Shown here piece by piece: positions 50,100 to 61,669 of a stretch of DNA of 64,000 nucleotides. This DNA is from Argyresthia goedartella (lineage: Eukaryota > Arthropoda > Insecta > Lepidoptera > Argyresthiidae): contig OX463820.1 in the NCBI GenBank assembly GCA_949825045.1, positions 7,142,501 through 7,206,500 on the forward strand. The letters are read 5' to 3'. The notes beneath the pieces are model-generated. The model had not been told where the DNA came from, did no database searches, and worked only from the letters and a program-made list of their open reading frames with translations. Numbering within the stretch: the stretch's first letter is position 1; every line of letters begins with the position of its first letter. Made by a program: the position numbers and the translations under genes.

Positions 50100-52030
50100 G
50101 AAGTTTATTGACGGGCTATACGTGCGTGTTTGAAATTGGAAATAGGAACGCAGGTGTCGCTTTGTCCTGGGGATAATGCGCGTGCGTCACTTTCTCTTCC
50201 TCCGATGTCTGCGATTGTGCAACTGGCTCCGTTTAGACAGGGAGTAGTTTATCGTCGCCCTAGATTCCTTAGATGTGATTTTTTATGGCTCCTCGTACTA
50301 CATTTTAGTACATACTTATTTCTTGGGTAGTTTGGACTGTATAGGTATCGTTTGCACCTTAAGTCGTCATGCTGATTGCTGACTTATATAGCTACGGCTT
50401 CATTACTTCAACGTATCAGCTTCTTGTACAATATATCAAAGTTATTTATCTAGATATTTCTCGTCCTCAGATACTGAAACAAATCGCGTAATATTTAATA
50501 TTTGCTGCGAATTTAAGGTACCTATCGAATCCCCCTATCGTCTGGTAACTAATCATGAATATCACATTATGCTGTACTAAAATATACCCAAAATAGGAAT
50601 ACGAACAAAATCTCCGACTCGCCTAGATATTGGGACCTAAAAGTAGCGCGTTCCGCAAGAGCCATGGCACTGGTAAATGGACCAACAGACTGTCCTAAGT
50701 GGATAATATCAATTGCTGAGACCATTCCGCATTCCGATCCTGAAGTGGCAATCTCACATAAGAGACCTACTGAGACTAATGCGGAGGACATTAATTCATT
50801 AAGCTAAGTATATCTCAGATGTTCTGAGTAAATGGCCCTCGGAGTGCTTTAAAGAACCCATGCGGGATTCCTCGGGAATTTGATTAGGAGCACTTGTGAG
50901 TGTACCTAATTTAGATGGTGTGACAGAAAGATAAATAAAATTATAAATCATATTTTTCCATTATCTAATTTGAGCACAGGTACTTTGTCATAAAATACTT
51001 TCGGGTCCTTACACTGTTTACAGAAAAGTCTTTTTTCGTAAAGGTTGCCAATTGTATAACTAACTTTTGTTAGGTATTTCATAGCAGTATAATTCACTTT
51101 AAAAGTATTGTGCACTCGGCAGAGCTAAGTGGAATCCCGTGTTTAAGAGGCCGTTCAGGAACTGGGGTGCCAACTATTTAATTTGAGATAATACGCCAAC
51201 TGCTTTATATTAAACAAATGGGCTATTCGGAAATGTTACGAGGAGAAAACACTGCACAGTGTACATTAACTCTGATCTGTTTCTGTGCACCTTTATTTGG
51301 TGTTTAAGAGATGCGTGTTTCGAAAGAACGCAAAAACTCGCGGCATGTAATGAACGCCGCTCTTTCGTATTTTTGGGTGCAACAGTGAAGCTCATCAGCT
51401 TCATAAAAAATCATATACAACATTCTTCGACGCTCACTGTGTGACATCAATTTATTTAAAGCCTTTTTGGGCTAATGAATAACTGGAATCTTGTCAGGTG
51501 TTTACTTCTTTTTCTTCGCCGCTAATTTGGAAATCCCAATGATTCTTTATGTAGGGTCACGCAGGGCTCGAACCTTGGTCCAATTTTACAAATTATTGTG
51601 TTTTGGAGTTTCTCCCACAAATCTTGAATGCTGAATCGCCCTTCGTTTAATGCCAGTGGCGTAAGCCCAGTACAATTAGCCATTAGCTCGGGGGCAACAA
51701 GGGCTGCCCTTTTAGCGGCAAACGGACCGCACCCGGGCAATTTGCACTTAGACTTGATAAGAGCATATAACCCTTTCACGTTGTGTACTTTACTTGAGTA
51801 TCTAGTTGAATAACGTATCTAATTAACTTTCTTAAAGAGCGGAGGAGCACAATTCAAAAAATTCCAAAGAAATATCATATCACAGAGAAATTCGCGAAAA
51901 AAGAGGCTTCTCAAAACAGCGCTACACCCTGAAATTAATTAAAAAGCTGCAAATGTTATTAAAAAGCATGCAAACGGAACGATTGATCTTTAGGCCATAT
52001 GAATCAATTTGACCCGTAGCACAAAAACTT
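50100..52030. other. Unassigned region
   Basis: Small frames only. The minus-strand frame at 51522-51779 is open for 85 codons without a recognised motif. Confidence 0.35.
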
Positions 52031-52032
52031 GT

Positions 52033-52099
52033 AAAAACCGGCCAAGTGCGAGTCGGACTCACACACGAGACACGCCTTCGGGTACGGAACCCTAAAAAA
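52033..52099 (+). repeat. Internally deleted Lepidoptera-type repeat (both ends only)
   Basis: AAAAACCGGCCAAGTGCGAG joins directly to GGGTACGGAACCCTAAAAAA. The start and end of the 680-bp element are present without its middle. Confidence 0.75.
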
Positions 52100-52122
52100 G
52101 AGGTGTTTCTATTGTATATACT

Positions 52123-52523
52123 TTTTAGGGTTCCTTACTCGAAGGGTGTCAAACGGGACCCTATTACTAAGCCTCCGCTGTCCGTCCGTCCGTCCGTCTG
52201 TCACCAGGAGGCTGTATCTCATGAACCGTGATAGTTAGTCAGATGAAATTTTCACAGATGTTGTATTTTTGTTGCCGCTATAATAACATATACTAAAAAA
52301 CAGAGCAAAAAAATATTTAAGGGGGCTCCCATACAACACTTAATTCAATACCACATACAAACTTATGAATGCACATGGTTACGTACATAGACTGTGAAAG
52401 TAGCCGCACCAATAACTTTGTAAAAGACATTTTGCTATGTAAAATCCAACTTTTCACTCACACCATATCCCTATCATTGTACGGTGGTACGGAACCCTTC
52501 GTGCGCGAGTTAGACTCGCACTT
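52123..52523 (-). repeat. Lepidoptera-type repeat, interrupted by a LINE
   Basis: Starts TTTTTAGGGTTCCTTACTCG, with TCCGTCCGTCCGTCCGTCTG and ends GAGTTAGACTCGCACTT. Its last bases (CTTGGCCGCTTTT) appear only after the LINE, at 53410-53422. Confidence 0.8.
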
Positions 52524-53408
52524 ATAAAAGGACAGAGATTGGACCTTGTGCAGTCGACTGTCTTTTTGGGCATTACTTTAGACGCCAAACTACAATGGGA
52601 TCCTCATATAAATAAATTGTCGAACAGACTGAGTTCGGCAGCGTTCGCAGTTAAAAAAATCAGAGCTCTTACCGACGTAGACACCGCTAGACTAGTCTAC
52701 TTTAGTTACTTTCATAGTCTAATGACCTATGGTATTTTATTGTGGGGTCACGCTGCGAATGCTAATAGTATATTTATTCTGCAGAAACGGGCTGTTCGTG
52801 CAATTTATAGATTAGGGCCTAGAGTGTCACTGAGGGAAAAGTTTAAAGAAATCAATATTCTGACATTTGTGTCTCAATATATCTATGACAATCTTGTATA
52901 TGTAAAAAGAAATATAACTAATTTTCAGAAGTACAGTGATGTACACAATTTTAATACTAGAAATAAAGACAAGTTGGTTGCTTATGTAAGCCGACTACAT
53001 AAAATTAGTAATTCTTTTAAAGGCAATTGTATACGCTATTACAATAAGGTCCCTACTGATATTAAAAACTTACCTTTAGACAAGTTTAAAATAATAATAA
53101 AACAGAAATTGTATAAAAAAGGTTACTATAGGATATCTGATTACTTAGAGGACAGATGTCCATGGGAATAGATTGTTTGAGTAACAGGCTGTTTCGATAT
53201 ATAATTAGCATTCATTTTGTAATTTGACAATATTTTATTTAAAAAAGGAAACGCAAAAGATGCGAAGACTGTGGAGTTTCTTCGGTGAGCTCTTCTCCAC
53301 AGATTCCGCCATTGTGTTAGTGAACTCACCCAAAAAAATGTAATGATGGATCTAAGTGATGTAACAACATCCTATGGAAATAAATGATTTTTGATTTGAT
53401 TTGATTTG
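52524..53408 (+). mobile_element. 5'-truncated CR1/Jockey-like LINE with ACTT target duplication
   Basis: The frame of 210 codons (52539-53171, TTG or non-initiating first codon) is unbroken, with FLGITLDAKLQWDPHINKLS, HSLMTYGILLWGHAAN, and a C-terminal RISDYLEDRCPWE. It is the conserved C-terminal part of the LINE type at 5505-8160, clearly diverged from it. The 3' end is a TTTGATT-type repeat tail. ACTT flanks both sides (52520-52523 and 53409-53412), and repeat sequence resumes across the site. The intact frame suggests a young insertion. Confidence 0.88.
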
Positions 53409-53419
53409 ACTTGGCCGCT

Positions 53420-53743
53420 TTTGTTTATTGTATAGGGAAAATATGCTTTTGTTCTGAAACCTATTGCGTGTATTATGAAATGGAAGGCCTTTTTAAGCCG
53501 ATTCTAGAAATAAATCTAAAAATATTACATGTGTACATGTTCAGTCACTTGTTCTAAATTAAAATAAAAATCTTTTTCAAAACTTACCAAGTTTGGGCTC
53601 CTCTAGATACAATACGGTTGAAAAGTTTTTTTTTGTAAAATATACCTCAAATGATACGTAATATGAGGATATTACGTATCATTTGAGGTATATTTTACAA
53701 AAAAAAAACTTTTCACCCGTATTGTATCTAGAGGAGCCCAAAC
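53420..53743. repeat. Repeat relic ending in a long palindrome
   Basis: The start shares TGTATAGGG ... CTGAAACCTATTGCGTG and CCAAGTTTGGGCTCC with 13780-13960. The arms 53591-53662 and 53671-53743 are near-perfect reverse complements (GTTTGGGCTCCTCTAGATAC at one end) with an 8-bp centre, differing mainly in the T run length and one or two bases. Confidence 0.9.
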
Positions 53744-55034
53744 CACAAGAAAGCAATTTTGGAATTATTTACATTTACTATTTTTATTATTACAAAGTGT
53801 GAAATTCAGTATTTTTCAAGTCTCGTAAAATACTGAGATTCCCATCGAAAGGTACTCAACGTGCTGTTTTTAAATACTAGTGTGTGATAATAACGGTCAC
53901 AAATGATAAGTTCTACACCGGATGGCGCAGGAAAGGGCATTCTCGTAAGTCCATCCATGCTCGTAAGCGACGGTATTGTGACGTACATAAGAGTAGAGAG
54001 CATGGAGGCCGTATGGGAGCTACTAGGTCTAGTCGAGTGAAGGAAATCGTCCATAAGCAGACGCAATAAACTTCGTTAAATTGGACAGCAATTTTACCTA
54101 TTATCTGTTTGTCATTAGCTTAGTTATCAAACAAAGTTGCTACCAAGGCGATAGTTGATATTGTAGCCTTTCTTTTTGTCGTCAAACTCCAATTAATTGT
54201 CTTGTTTCAGGTAAATACAATTTAAGATCCCGACCTGCTGTCAACAAAGCTGCTAAGAGATGATATAATCTTTTCAGACTTTTGCATCAACCAACGATCA
54301 TGTACTGAGTGGCAGTACCTTGCTAGATAATGCATTGCAATGGTGTTTCTGCCGGAGCCTAGCCATAAAAACACGATTAGGGCATTCGTTACCACCGCAT
54401 ACTTGTTGTACCTACTCGAGATTTCTGGTTATTTTCAACAAAGCCTTCATACATTTTCGTTTCACGGTAGCGCGACATTGGACAACGTTCTTGATGATAT
54501 CAAGGAGACCATTCTCCCACTAAGCGTTGTTTTCTGGACTGGTATAATCGGTATCCTGAAGTTCTTCAGATACTTGGAGCTGACCGGCAACCCCAGGCAC
54601 TATTAGAAGAAGATTAGTCTCTATATAAGTAGAAATATTGTAGCTACATAGATGGTGCATATTTATTGGCAGCTGAGTTTGTCCAGAATTTAATCCCGGG
54701 TGATATTTCGAGACAGTCCGTTACAATACGAGCGACATGTTATTGATTAGTTGATTACAATTACTTGTCAAGCACGCGACTGTACTGGTAGTCATGCGTC
54801 TTTCGATTAGTTCGCGAATGTGATGGTCTTTCCTTTCTATGGTCATTCCTTCCAGGACCTGTGACGTACCAAGGCTAATTTTGTAAGAAGTTGGGATTGG
54901 TAAACCTCATCGCACTAGTAGATACAAGTACAACCGACGAGGTTCATGTCACACAGTTCACAACTACATTCCAGCAATGTCGTTAATTCATAACAACTCA
55001 TTACTGTAACTCGACACCAACATAATAAAATAAT
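53744..55034. other. Unassigned region
   Basis: Frames at 53806-54069 and 54320-54606 overlap others and show no motifs. Confidence 0.35.
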
Positions 55035-55360
55035 CGTGCTACAAAAAAGCCTGACAACGGCAGCACCGACTGAGCGTGTAGGGTTGTAGAGTTGCGTGTG
55101 CGCAGCCGGTCGCTGCTGCAGACAGTGACCGTCGCGAGCGCAGTCGCCGCGGTCGCTCAGCCGTGAAATCCGCGCATTTCACCCGACTCCATGAGACCGT
55201 ACTACGTGACCAATGCTTAGACGTCAGCACCAGTTATTTATGACCGCGTAAATTTATTTATGTGTGTCACTCGCTCTATTTTCGAAATCAGCACAGTGGA
55301 TGCGCGAGCGCACCTTCCCGCCCCCGTCTCCGCCGAGTGATTCATGCGCGGGAAATGGGT
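55035..55360. promoter_or_regulatory. GC- and CpG-rich island, possible promoter or first exon
   Basis: A run with CAGCCGGTCGCTGCTGCAGA, GTCGCGAGCGCAGTCGCCGC, GATGCGCGAGCGCACCTTCC and CCCCGTCTCCGCCGAGTG stands out from the AT-rich surroundings. It matches none of the repeats here. Such islands often mark first exons or core promoters in insects. No TATA box or clear start codon decides the direction; a minus-strand frame of 63 codons (55039-55230) is present but arginine-rich and unconvincing. Confidence 0.35.
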
Positions 55361-57638
55361 GCACCTCTAAAACTTAATGAACTGAGAAGATGAGCTGTTC
55401 ATCACGGCCGCTGTTCATCACGGCCCGAGTGTCCCGCGTATCTGCCAATTCATCATATTTCATACGGTTGCGGTGGCAGACATTATAAGCGGCATGGTGG
55501 CTTGTAATTGATGCCGTAATTCATTTTCGAGTCGCCATTTATCAGGCTATATTCAGGTCGATTCTAGTAATAAGAACCTGGTGGTGGACTAAGATCGTTC
55601 TGCAACGGAAGTTCCATGTTCTGAATATTAAATCTTCGCTTATACAAAATGTAATTCTGATCGATCGAAAAAGGTAAATTCCTAATTTCCAAAGCCACCG
55701 AGAAATAGACGGATGTGCAGAAACCTAAGCCACTCCTAACGAAAATTAGTAGCTTTTCAAACTGAAATCATAGAAATTACAGCAGTTTAGCCATTGCCGC
55801 TGCACCAAATTTTTGCAGAAATATACTAAGACCTCTTTTTGCTCCTGGAGGAATCCAGGAATTCATGGTCGATCGAGGTCAGACTCTGTTCTTCAGACGA
55901 AGACACCCAATGGCGAATAAATAAATAAGTTTACAGACATAAGACCTGAATATGTGTAATAATAATACGGTATTTGACAAGGTAGTCCAATAAATCTAGA
56001 AACGTGTCTAAAGCCGAACCTATTTCAACTTAAAACGTTTGACAATATCAGAAATGTTAATTATAGTATTTTATTAGCTCTATTTTGTGTTAAAACGACA
56101 GCATTTGACTTTGACCGCACATGCTAGTATTTCATAGAACTAACCGTTTTGACAGTTCCTAAAAAGTATTTATATTGACTAGCAGTCAAATATCGTATTC
56201 TTCGAAGGTAAAGCAAGAATATCTAGATGCCAGCTTAAGATTACGACGTTGAAGTGCAACCGTGGCTTACAAGCTTGACGGTTAGAAAGTGCTCGGCGAA
56301 GATCATAAATCATCCTGATGGACACTGATGAAATGAAACTAAACTGCAGTCAGTGCTTTGCCTGCCCATTGACAGGAATTCACGGATTGGTCCAAGGAAT
56401 AGGATTTCTAACATAAACGTCACAATACTAGCCAAGATGACGGAGGTAAATCTTTACGATTCTTGAGATCTACGATTCGATAGGTATTTATGGGCTGTCG
56501 ATTCATAATCGTTGTTATTTATTGACGCTGGGCTGATGCCGTGCTCTGGCGGATGACAATACAAAGAATGTACTCACTGTGAAAGTTCTGTCCATTGCAA
56601 CATTCTTACAATCCTTTTTGGCTGGAACAAAACTGAATGAATCCTTGGCAAGTAACAAAACAAAAATAAAAATATTTTTAAAAGACAAAAAACGCCTAAA
56701 GTGCAATGTTATACTACCCAACAATAATCCAAAGCCCAGAGAAGGAGCACAGAAATGTCGCAACATTTGTGCTCCACAATAGAGCAGACTATTCTCGGCG
56801 GCATTATGCATGCGGCGTGACCTAACGCACGGTAATATACAACTTAATTCCACAACCGGTAAGGGCCTGGGACCATAAAGCCTTATAAGTCCAGTGTTGC
56901 TGGTGACAAGGGGACTTTGAGCTTGGAAGGATAACCTTCTGCTGCCAGTTTATTGAATCTGTAAAATTCGTTACCTAGAGCAAGGTTTGATTTTTATAGG
57001 AAAGAAAACTCCAACTAATAAAACTTTCACGTCTTTGAATTGTTGTGATTGCTATCTCACGAGAAGATCCAATGAAGCGCGAAGTTTTCCAATCAGTGAA
57101 GATGTTTCTAGTAAAGATCTCTTCTATGATCGACCACACGTCGTTCATTCTACCGATCCAAGGGTTAGATTAGAAATGATGCCCCTGGTTGGTTCAAGGA
57201 TAATATGCCTTATACCTACAATGGTGCTTCTGAGTGCAAAGTAAAGAGTAAAACTAAAGATTATCTCACTCGCCCACCTTCCGATTCCATACTGCTAGGG
57301 CCTACGCATGCGTCGTTCACAAGTCCTCAAGCCCACTCTGATGTGGATAAATCACAAGTGCTGCCAGACAGGCAGTCTCGACTGTAACCTTCGCTTAGGT
57401 TTTTTCTTGTAATGGATTACCCAGTGTTTGCCGTATATGTAGTATGCGTGCTCTTGCGTAATGCGTACTACATGACTTATGTACACTTGGCTTTGACTGT
57501 GACATAGATTCTTCGTAAATTGCTGTGATAGTTTTTAGATTGAGATGTTGGTTGGCGTTGGAGATAATTAAATGCGTTGGACTGGTTTCATTTAGCCTAC
57601 CTTAACATATTTTATGTTTAATATTTTTTTTCTGTCTA
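55361..57638. other. Unassigned region
   Basis: Opposed frames at 56515-56853 (minus) and 56579-56782 (plus) overlap, so at most one is real; neither has a known motif. The 85-codon frame at 56987-57244 is also unrecognised. Confidence 0.35.
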
Positions 57639-57790
57639 TTATGGGGTTCCGTAGCCAAAGGGTGCCAAAAGTGTCTATTACTAAGCCTCCGCTGTCGTCC
57701 GTCTATCGGTCCAGCAGTCAGCGGGCTCTATCTAATAGGTAGAGAGTTGAAATTTTCCGCTGTTGGAACGAGACCCTTCATGTGAACCTC
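57639..57790 (-). repeat. Partial Lepidoptera-type interspersed repeat
   Basis: GGGGTTCCGTAGCCAAAGGG, TATTACTAAGCCTCCGCTGT and GCGGGCTCTATCT blocks match the AACCCTA end of the class. Confidence 0.75.
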
Positions 57791-57924
57791 CGACCCTCAT
57801 GTGACCAATTTTTACCTTTTAGTTTCGATAAATTACCGCTTTAATAAAATAAACAAAAAGTAAAACTTTTTTATGTATTTTTAGACGGATAGACCAATTT
57901 GGAAAATGTATTTTTTTATGGGTT

Positions 57925-58295
57925 TACCTTCCGATTGGTCCCATTTACCAAGGCAGGGATCTCATGGGATCCTGGACTCTTCAAATATTATAAGCGATAG
58001 CGATTTTTCTATTTCTCATAGTAACCCATGCATTTACTGTCGCAAAGCATCATTTTGTGAAGTGGCACTGATGACGTAGGTAGATCACAGATGGCCATCA
58101 GAACTGCTCAACACTAGGATAGGAACCCCCAAAGGGTGCGATATGATAACTTTACTTAGGTTGGTCAGTAATGCATGCTCGTCATTTTGCATGGTGAAAT
58201 GGTGAAGTGATGGTGACGTACCAGGAGAGCTTTTTAAAATAATATCAACTTCAGTCAGGATCTGATGATGGGATCATTGAGAAATAAAGGGAACT
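57925..58295. repeat. Diverged interspersed repeat (GATGATGGGATC class)
   Basis: Shares AAATATTATAAGCGATAGCG-type, AGATGGCCATCAGAACTGCT-type and GATGATGGGATCATTGAG blocks with 3480-3740 and 4015-4205. Confidence 0.45.
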
Positions 58296-58320
58296 CTATA
58301 ATTAATGAAGACACGTATGG

Positions 58321-58321
58321 G

Positions 58322-58348
<27 letters not shown>
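58321..58348. repeat. (TA)n microsatellite
   Basis: About 14 TA dinucleotides. Confidence 0.95.
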
Positions 58349-58351
<3 letters not shown>

Positions 58352-58354
<3 letters not shown>

Positions 58355-58615
58355 TAGCCGATTCTGTGTCCCATTGCTGGGCAAAGGCCTCCCTTGATGG
58401 TACCCACAAATTCCTATCGGCCGTCATGCCGACCCAATCTGACTGGAACCTATCCAGGTCGTCCCTTCATCTCCTCCTGGGCCTTCCCCTACGCCGGTGT
58501 CCGTCTGGAGGCACCCAGTCAGTGACTATCTTCGCCCATCTGTCTGGGTGCATTCGACTCACGTGTCCGGCCTAGTTCCAGTTGAGTTTCGTGGTTTCCA
58601 CGCCTACACCAGCAA
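58352..58615 (-). pseudogene. RTE-like LINE C-terminus
   Basis: The minus strand reads KLNWN-stop-AGHVSRMHPDRWAKIVTDWV, then PPDGHRRRGRPRRR-stop-RDDLDRFQSDWVGM and EAFAQQWDTESA. This is the classical AGHVxR ... GRPRxRW ... DDL ... AFAQQW order of RTE-like C-termini. The two in-frame stops (TAG and TGA) replace what are normally Trp-like positions. The plus-strand frames here are antisense artefacts. Confidence 0.88.
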
Positions 58616-58712
58616 CGCCAGTTTTGGAGCGCGATGTGGTCTGTGCGTTTTACTCCCAATTTTTTCTTTTATTATCCAAAATTACATGATTAAGTATTAC
58701 AATTAAACAGTG

Positions 58713-58748
58713 TCTGCCAACAAACTGTTTCCACAGTTTGTTGGCAGA
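58713..58748. repeat. Perfect 15-bp hairpin
   Basis: TCTGCCAACAAACTG and its exact complement are separated by six bases. Terminator-like in form, but no gene ends here and there is no T run. Confidence 0.85.
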
Positions 58749-59309
58749 TTACTCTCATTTCTAATAAGGTAATCTAAAATATACTGTAGCTAAAAAATAT
58801 AATTAATATATTTTTCACTAGTAATTATTTCATACATTATATAGGTATAGGCACGTAAAAGGTAAAGGTATAAGTAAGTAGGTACTCACTCTTATTTGGA
58901 GGCAGATACAGTGGATTTCAAATGATATAATTGTAAATTTTAAGAAATACGCATAATACAAGACATTCAAAGTACAGGTACATTTAGGTAGGTAGATACT
59001 TTATTTCAAGGCAGATCCAGTGGATTTCAACAGATGTAGGTATTTAGTTGTTGATTATAAGAAATAAACACAATACACATGCGCAGATCAGTACATCTAA
59101 GACATTCAATGTATAAGCAGATATACACATACATTTAGCTAGGTAGGTAGTTAGTTGCTTTATCTACACACGTATCATAAACCCTCTTTACTGCGTCCAA
59201 AAACCGCACGTTACGATCAGCATAATGTTAAACTACTTTGTAAAAACTCATTTCTTATCTGAATATTGAACATTATGACCATAATGTGTAAATTTTCTAC
59301 ATATTATGA
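58749..59309. other. Noncoding stretch with a diverged internal duplication
   Basis: Blocks GGCAGATACAGTGGATTTCA (about 58902) and GGCAGATCCAGTGGATTTCA (about 59001), with nearby AGACATTCAA, indicate a diverged duplication of about 100 bp. Confidence 0.5.
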
Positions 59310-59495
59310 CATTTAAATTTCGAACCCCGACGCCCGCCTGCGTGCCGCCCCTACTTTGTCTGTGAAGATGGTACTAAAGAACAAGCTAAAAAACTCAAAG
59401 CCACAATGCCGGTCAAACACGCGGTTCCTGAGCACATCAAGAGAGCTTATGATATGTGTGTAGATAAACTAGTGTATGTAACTGTACAATATTAG
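59310..59495 (+). other. Unrecognised short frame, possible terminal exon or gene fragment
   Basis: Opens after a TGA just upstream and ends at TAG (59493-59495), 61 codons. It reads CRPYFVCEDGTKEQAKKLKA then TMPVKHAVPEHIKRAYDMCV and DKLVYVTVQY. Composition is protein-like and unlike the noise frames nearby. No ATG at its start and no clear splice acceptor. I cannot name a family. Could be a retrocopied fragment of a host gene. Confidence 0.35.
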
Positions 59496-60164
59496 GCATT
59501 AAAACTCTCGACTGACATTATTATGAAACTCGCCTTCGGCTCGTTTCATAAACCCACTCCTCCGTTATGTATCAGTCACTATTAAGTTGCTAGGTAGCTG
59601 ACATTTGATTCAATAGGGGTTTTTTACCTTGGATCTAAACATTTTGCTAGTATTACAATTGAAAAAATCTACTGATAGCTTGTTATAAAATATGGGTACT
59701 AGGTACTTACTAGTACTTTGTCCATAGTAATTAATGTAGTTATTTGTAATTTTAATTAAATTTATTTTTTATTCGCCGACAATTTTTATCAGGAGTTATT
59801 ATATTATGGCCATTGTAATATTGCGGAGTAATTAGACGTTGGGCCTTTTCGTGTACTGCTAAAACTTTACAGTGTGAGAACAATGCATCGTAGTCATCTT
59901 TGTATCGTTCTTCAGTTTAATGATTCACCATTTACTTCAAGAATCGAACCTGTAGAGTTTTTATCTCATCTAGATATGACTTAAAGGCCGTACGATGTAA
60001 GACCATAGTCTATCCGAGATTCCACAAGGGCGTAGTACACAGAGCACATTGTCTATGAATCTAGTACATGTTTAAATTAGTAACAAATAGTAATTCACAA
60101 CGAAGTCCGAGTAAATTCTACAATATTTACGCCCAACATTGTATGTAAACAATAATTTAAGTAC
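59496..60164. other. Noncoding stretch
   Basis: A short hairpin, ATGAAACTCG ... GTTTCAT, lies at about 59522-59550. Nothing else is seen. Confidence 0.35.
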
Positions 60165-60330
60165 CAGGGGCGGATCCAGGATTACATTTTTGGGGGGGGC
60201 ATTTTGACAAGGTTCTGAGCTAGGGTTAAAATTACAAGTAAACAAAAATTATATTGAATATATGTTTTTTAGTGTTTTCAAAAGATTTTGATATGTCGTA
60301 AAAATATGATGGGAAAAAATGTTAGCCCCC
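60165..60330 (+). repeat. Terminal part of a CAGGGGCGGATCCAGG-type transposon
   Basis: CAGGGGCGGATCCAGGATTA begins at 60165, followed by TTTTGGGGGGGGCA. Ends of this form are common on non-autonomous DNA transposons in animals, possibly hAT-like. No matching right end was found in the window. Confidence 0.5.
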
Positions 60331-60836
60331 CAAAATTTGAAAACCCAAGTTTTCTTAGCTATTTTTATGAATAATCGTTAATAGTGGATTAAGTTCAATT
60401 TTATTCGTTAGTAAAAAAAAATAATGTGTGACTTAAATTCTGTTCCAAATGCCTATAATATAAATGTTTAATACAAATGGAAGAATTTATCGAGGAAGGT
60501 CTCTAGAGGATAGTAGAGGAAAAAAAATTGATACTAATAAAAGAAACATAACAAATAAAAGAAAAGTTCAGAAAAATCCCCTCCCCCCACTCCCTGTACC
60601 GCCAATGTTAAGTATGTGTGGCTTGTTACATACAATACGTAACATGACGTAACTGTGAGTAGATGTAGAGCTACGAACTCAGAGAATAGTCACATGCGTA
60701 ACGCGTAACACTTAACATGCCGCATTTTAGCCATATTTGGTTATGAAAGAAAGGGAAAGTAGAAGTATCCATACAAAAAAAGATTTTAGGTAGTTATTTA
60801 ATTTTCGTTAGACGCATCGTTCAGTAGGGACGTTCG
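60331..60836. other. Noncoding stretch
   Basis: AT-rich; a 62-codon frame at 60464-60652 is Lys/Arg-rich and unrecognised. Confidence 0.35.
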
Positions 60837-61024
60837 TTAATTACGTGAGGCGTTTTTGACGAAACACATAGGAACTACTATGGTTTTCTTTTGACATATT
60901 TTAGCAAGACACCATTATTTTATTTAATTAATTTAACGCAAATTTTCCCGAGGGGCGTGGGGGGGGATTACGTGAGATTTGGCTTGATTTGGCTTGACCC
61001 TACTGTAAACCCTCACGTAATTAA
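60837..61024. mobile_element. Small MITE (TTAATTACGTGAGG ends)
   Basis: Left TTAATTACGTGAGG (60837-60850) is the exact complement of right CCTCACGTAATTAA (61011-61024). 188 bp; contains a second TTACGTGAG near 60968. Non-coding. Confidence 0.75.
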
Positions 61025-61131
61025 TTTACGCCCCCGTACATAATATTGAATTCTGTAGATTTTGGCGGAATCATCATCAACATCATTTCAGCCCGTCTCG
61101 TATCATCCCGCGTTGAGCATAGGCCTCTCCC

Positions 61132-61661
61132 AAAGCACGCCACTCGCATCCGTCCCCCGCCAGTGGATAACTAGTGGGAATAACAAAGCTCGCCACTCGC
61201 ATCCGTCCCCCGCCAGTGGATAACTAGTGGGAATAACAAAGCACGCCACTCGCATCCGTCCCCCGCCAGTGGATAACTAGTGGGAATAACAAAGCACGCC
61301 ACTCGCATCCGTCCCCCGCCAGTGGATAACTAGTGGGAATAACAAAGCACGCCACTCGCATCCGTCCCCCGCCAGTGGATAACTAGTGGGAATAACAAAG
61401 CACGCCACTCGCATCCGTCCCCCGCCAGTGGATAACTAGTGGGAATAACAAAGCACGCCACTCGCATCCGTCCCCCGCCAGTGGATAACTAGTGGGAATA
61501 ACAAAGCTCGCCACTCGCATCCGTCCCCCGCCAGTGGATAACTAGTGGGAATAACAAAGCACGCCACTCGCATCCGTCCCCCGCCAGTGGATAACTAGTG
61601 GGAATAACAAAGCACGCCACTCGCATCCGTCCCCCGCCAGTGGATAACTAGTGGGAATAAC
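61132..61661. repeat. 53-bp tandem array, ten units
   Basis: Units start at 61132, 61185, 61238, 61291, 61344, 61397, 61450, 61503, 61556 and 61609 with AAAGC(A/T)CGCCACTCGCAT. They are near-identical; only units 2 and 8 carry the T. The flank ATAGGCCTCTCCCAAAGCAC resembles a widespread lepidopteran LINE-derived repeat, so the unit probably arose from that. This is a satellite-like expansion, not a CRISPR array: there are no variable spacers. Confidence 0.97.
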
Positions 61662-61669
61662 AAGAGTCT

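Noticed and set aside
51550..51580. A B-box-like GGTTCGAGCCC on the minus strand suggesting a tRNA or SINE
   Set aside because: No A box at proper spacing and no second copy in the window.
58713..58748. A transcription terminator
   Set aside because: The hairpin has no T run and no gene ends nearby; intrinsic terminators of this kind are not used in insect nuclear genes.
61132..61661. A CRISPR-like array of 53-bp repeats
   Set aside because: The whole unit repeats with no variable spacers, and the context is an insect nuclear genome.
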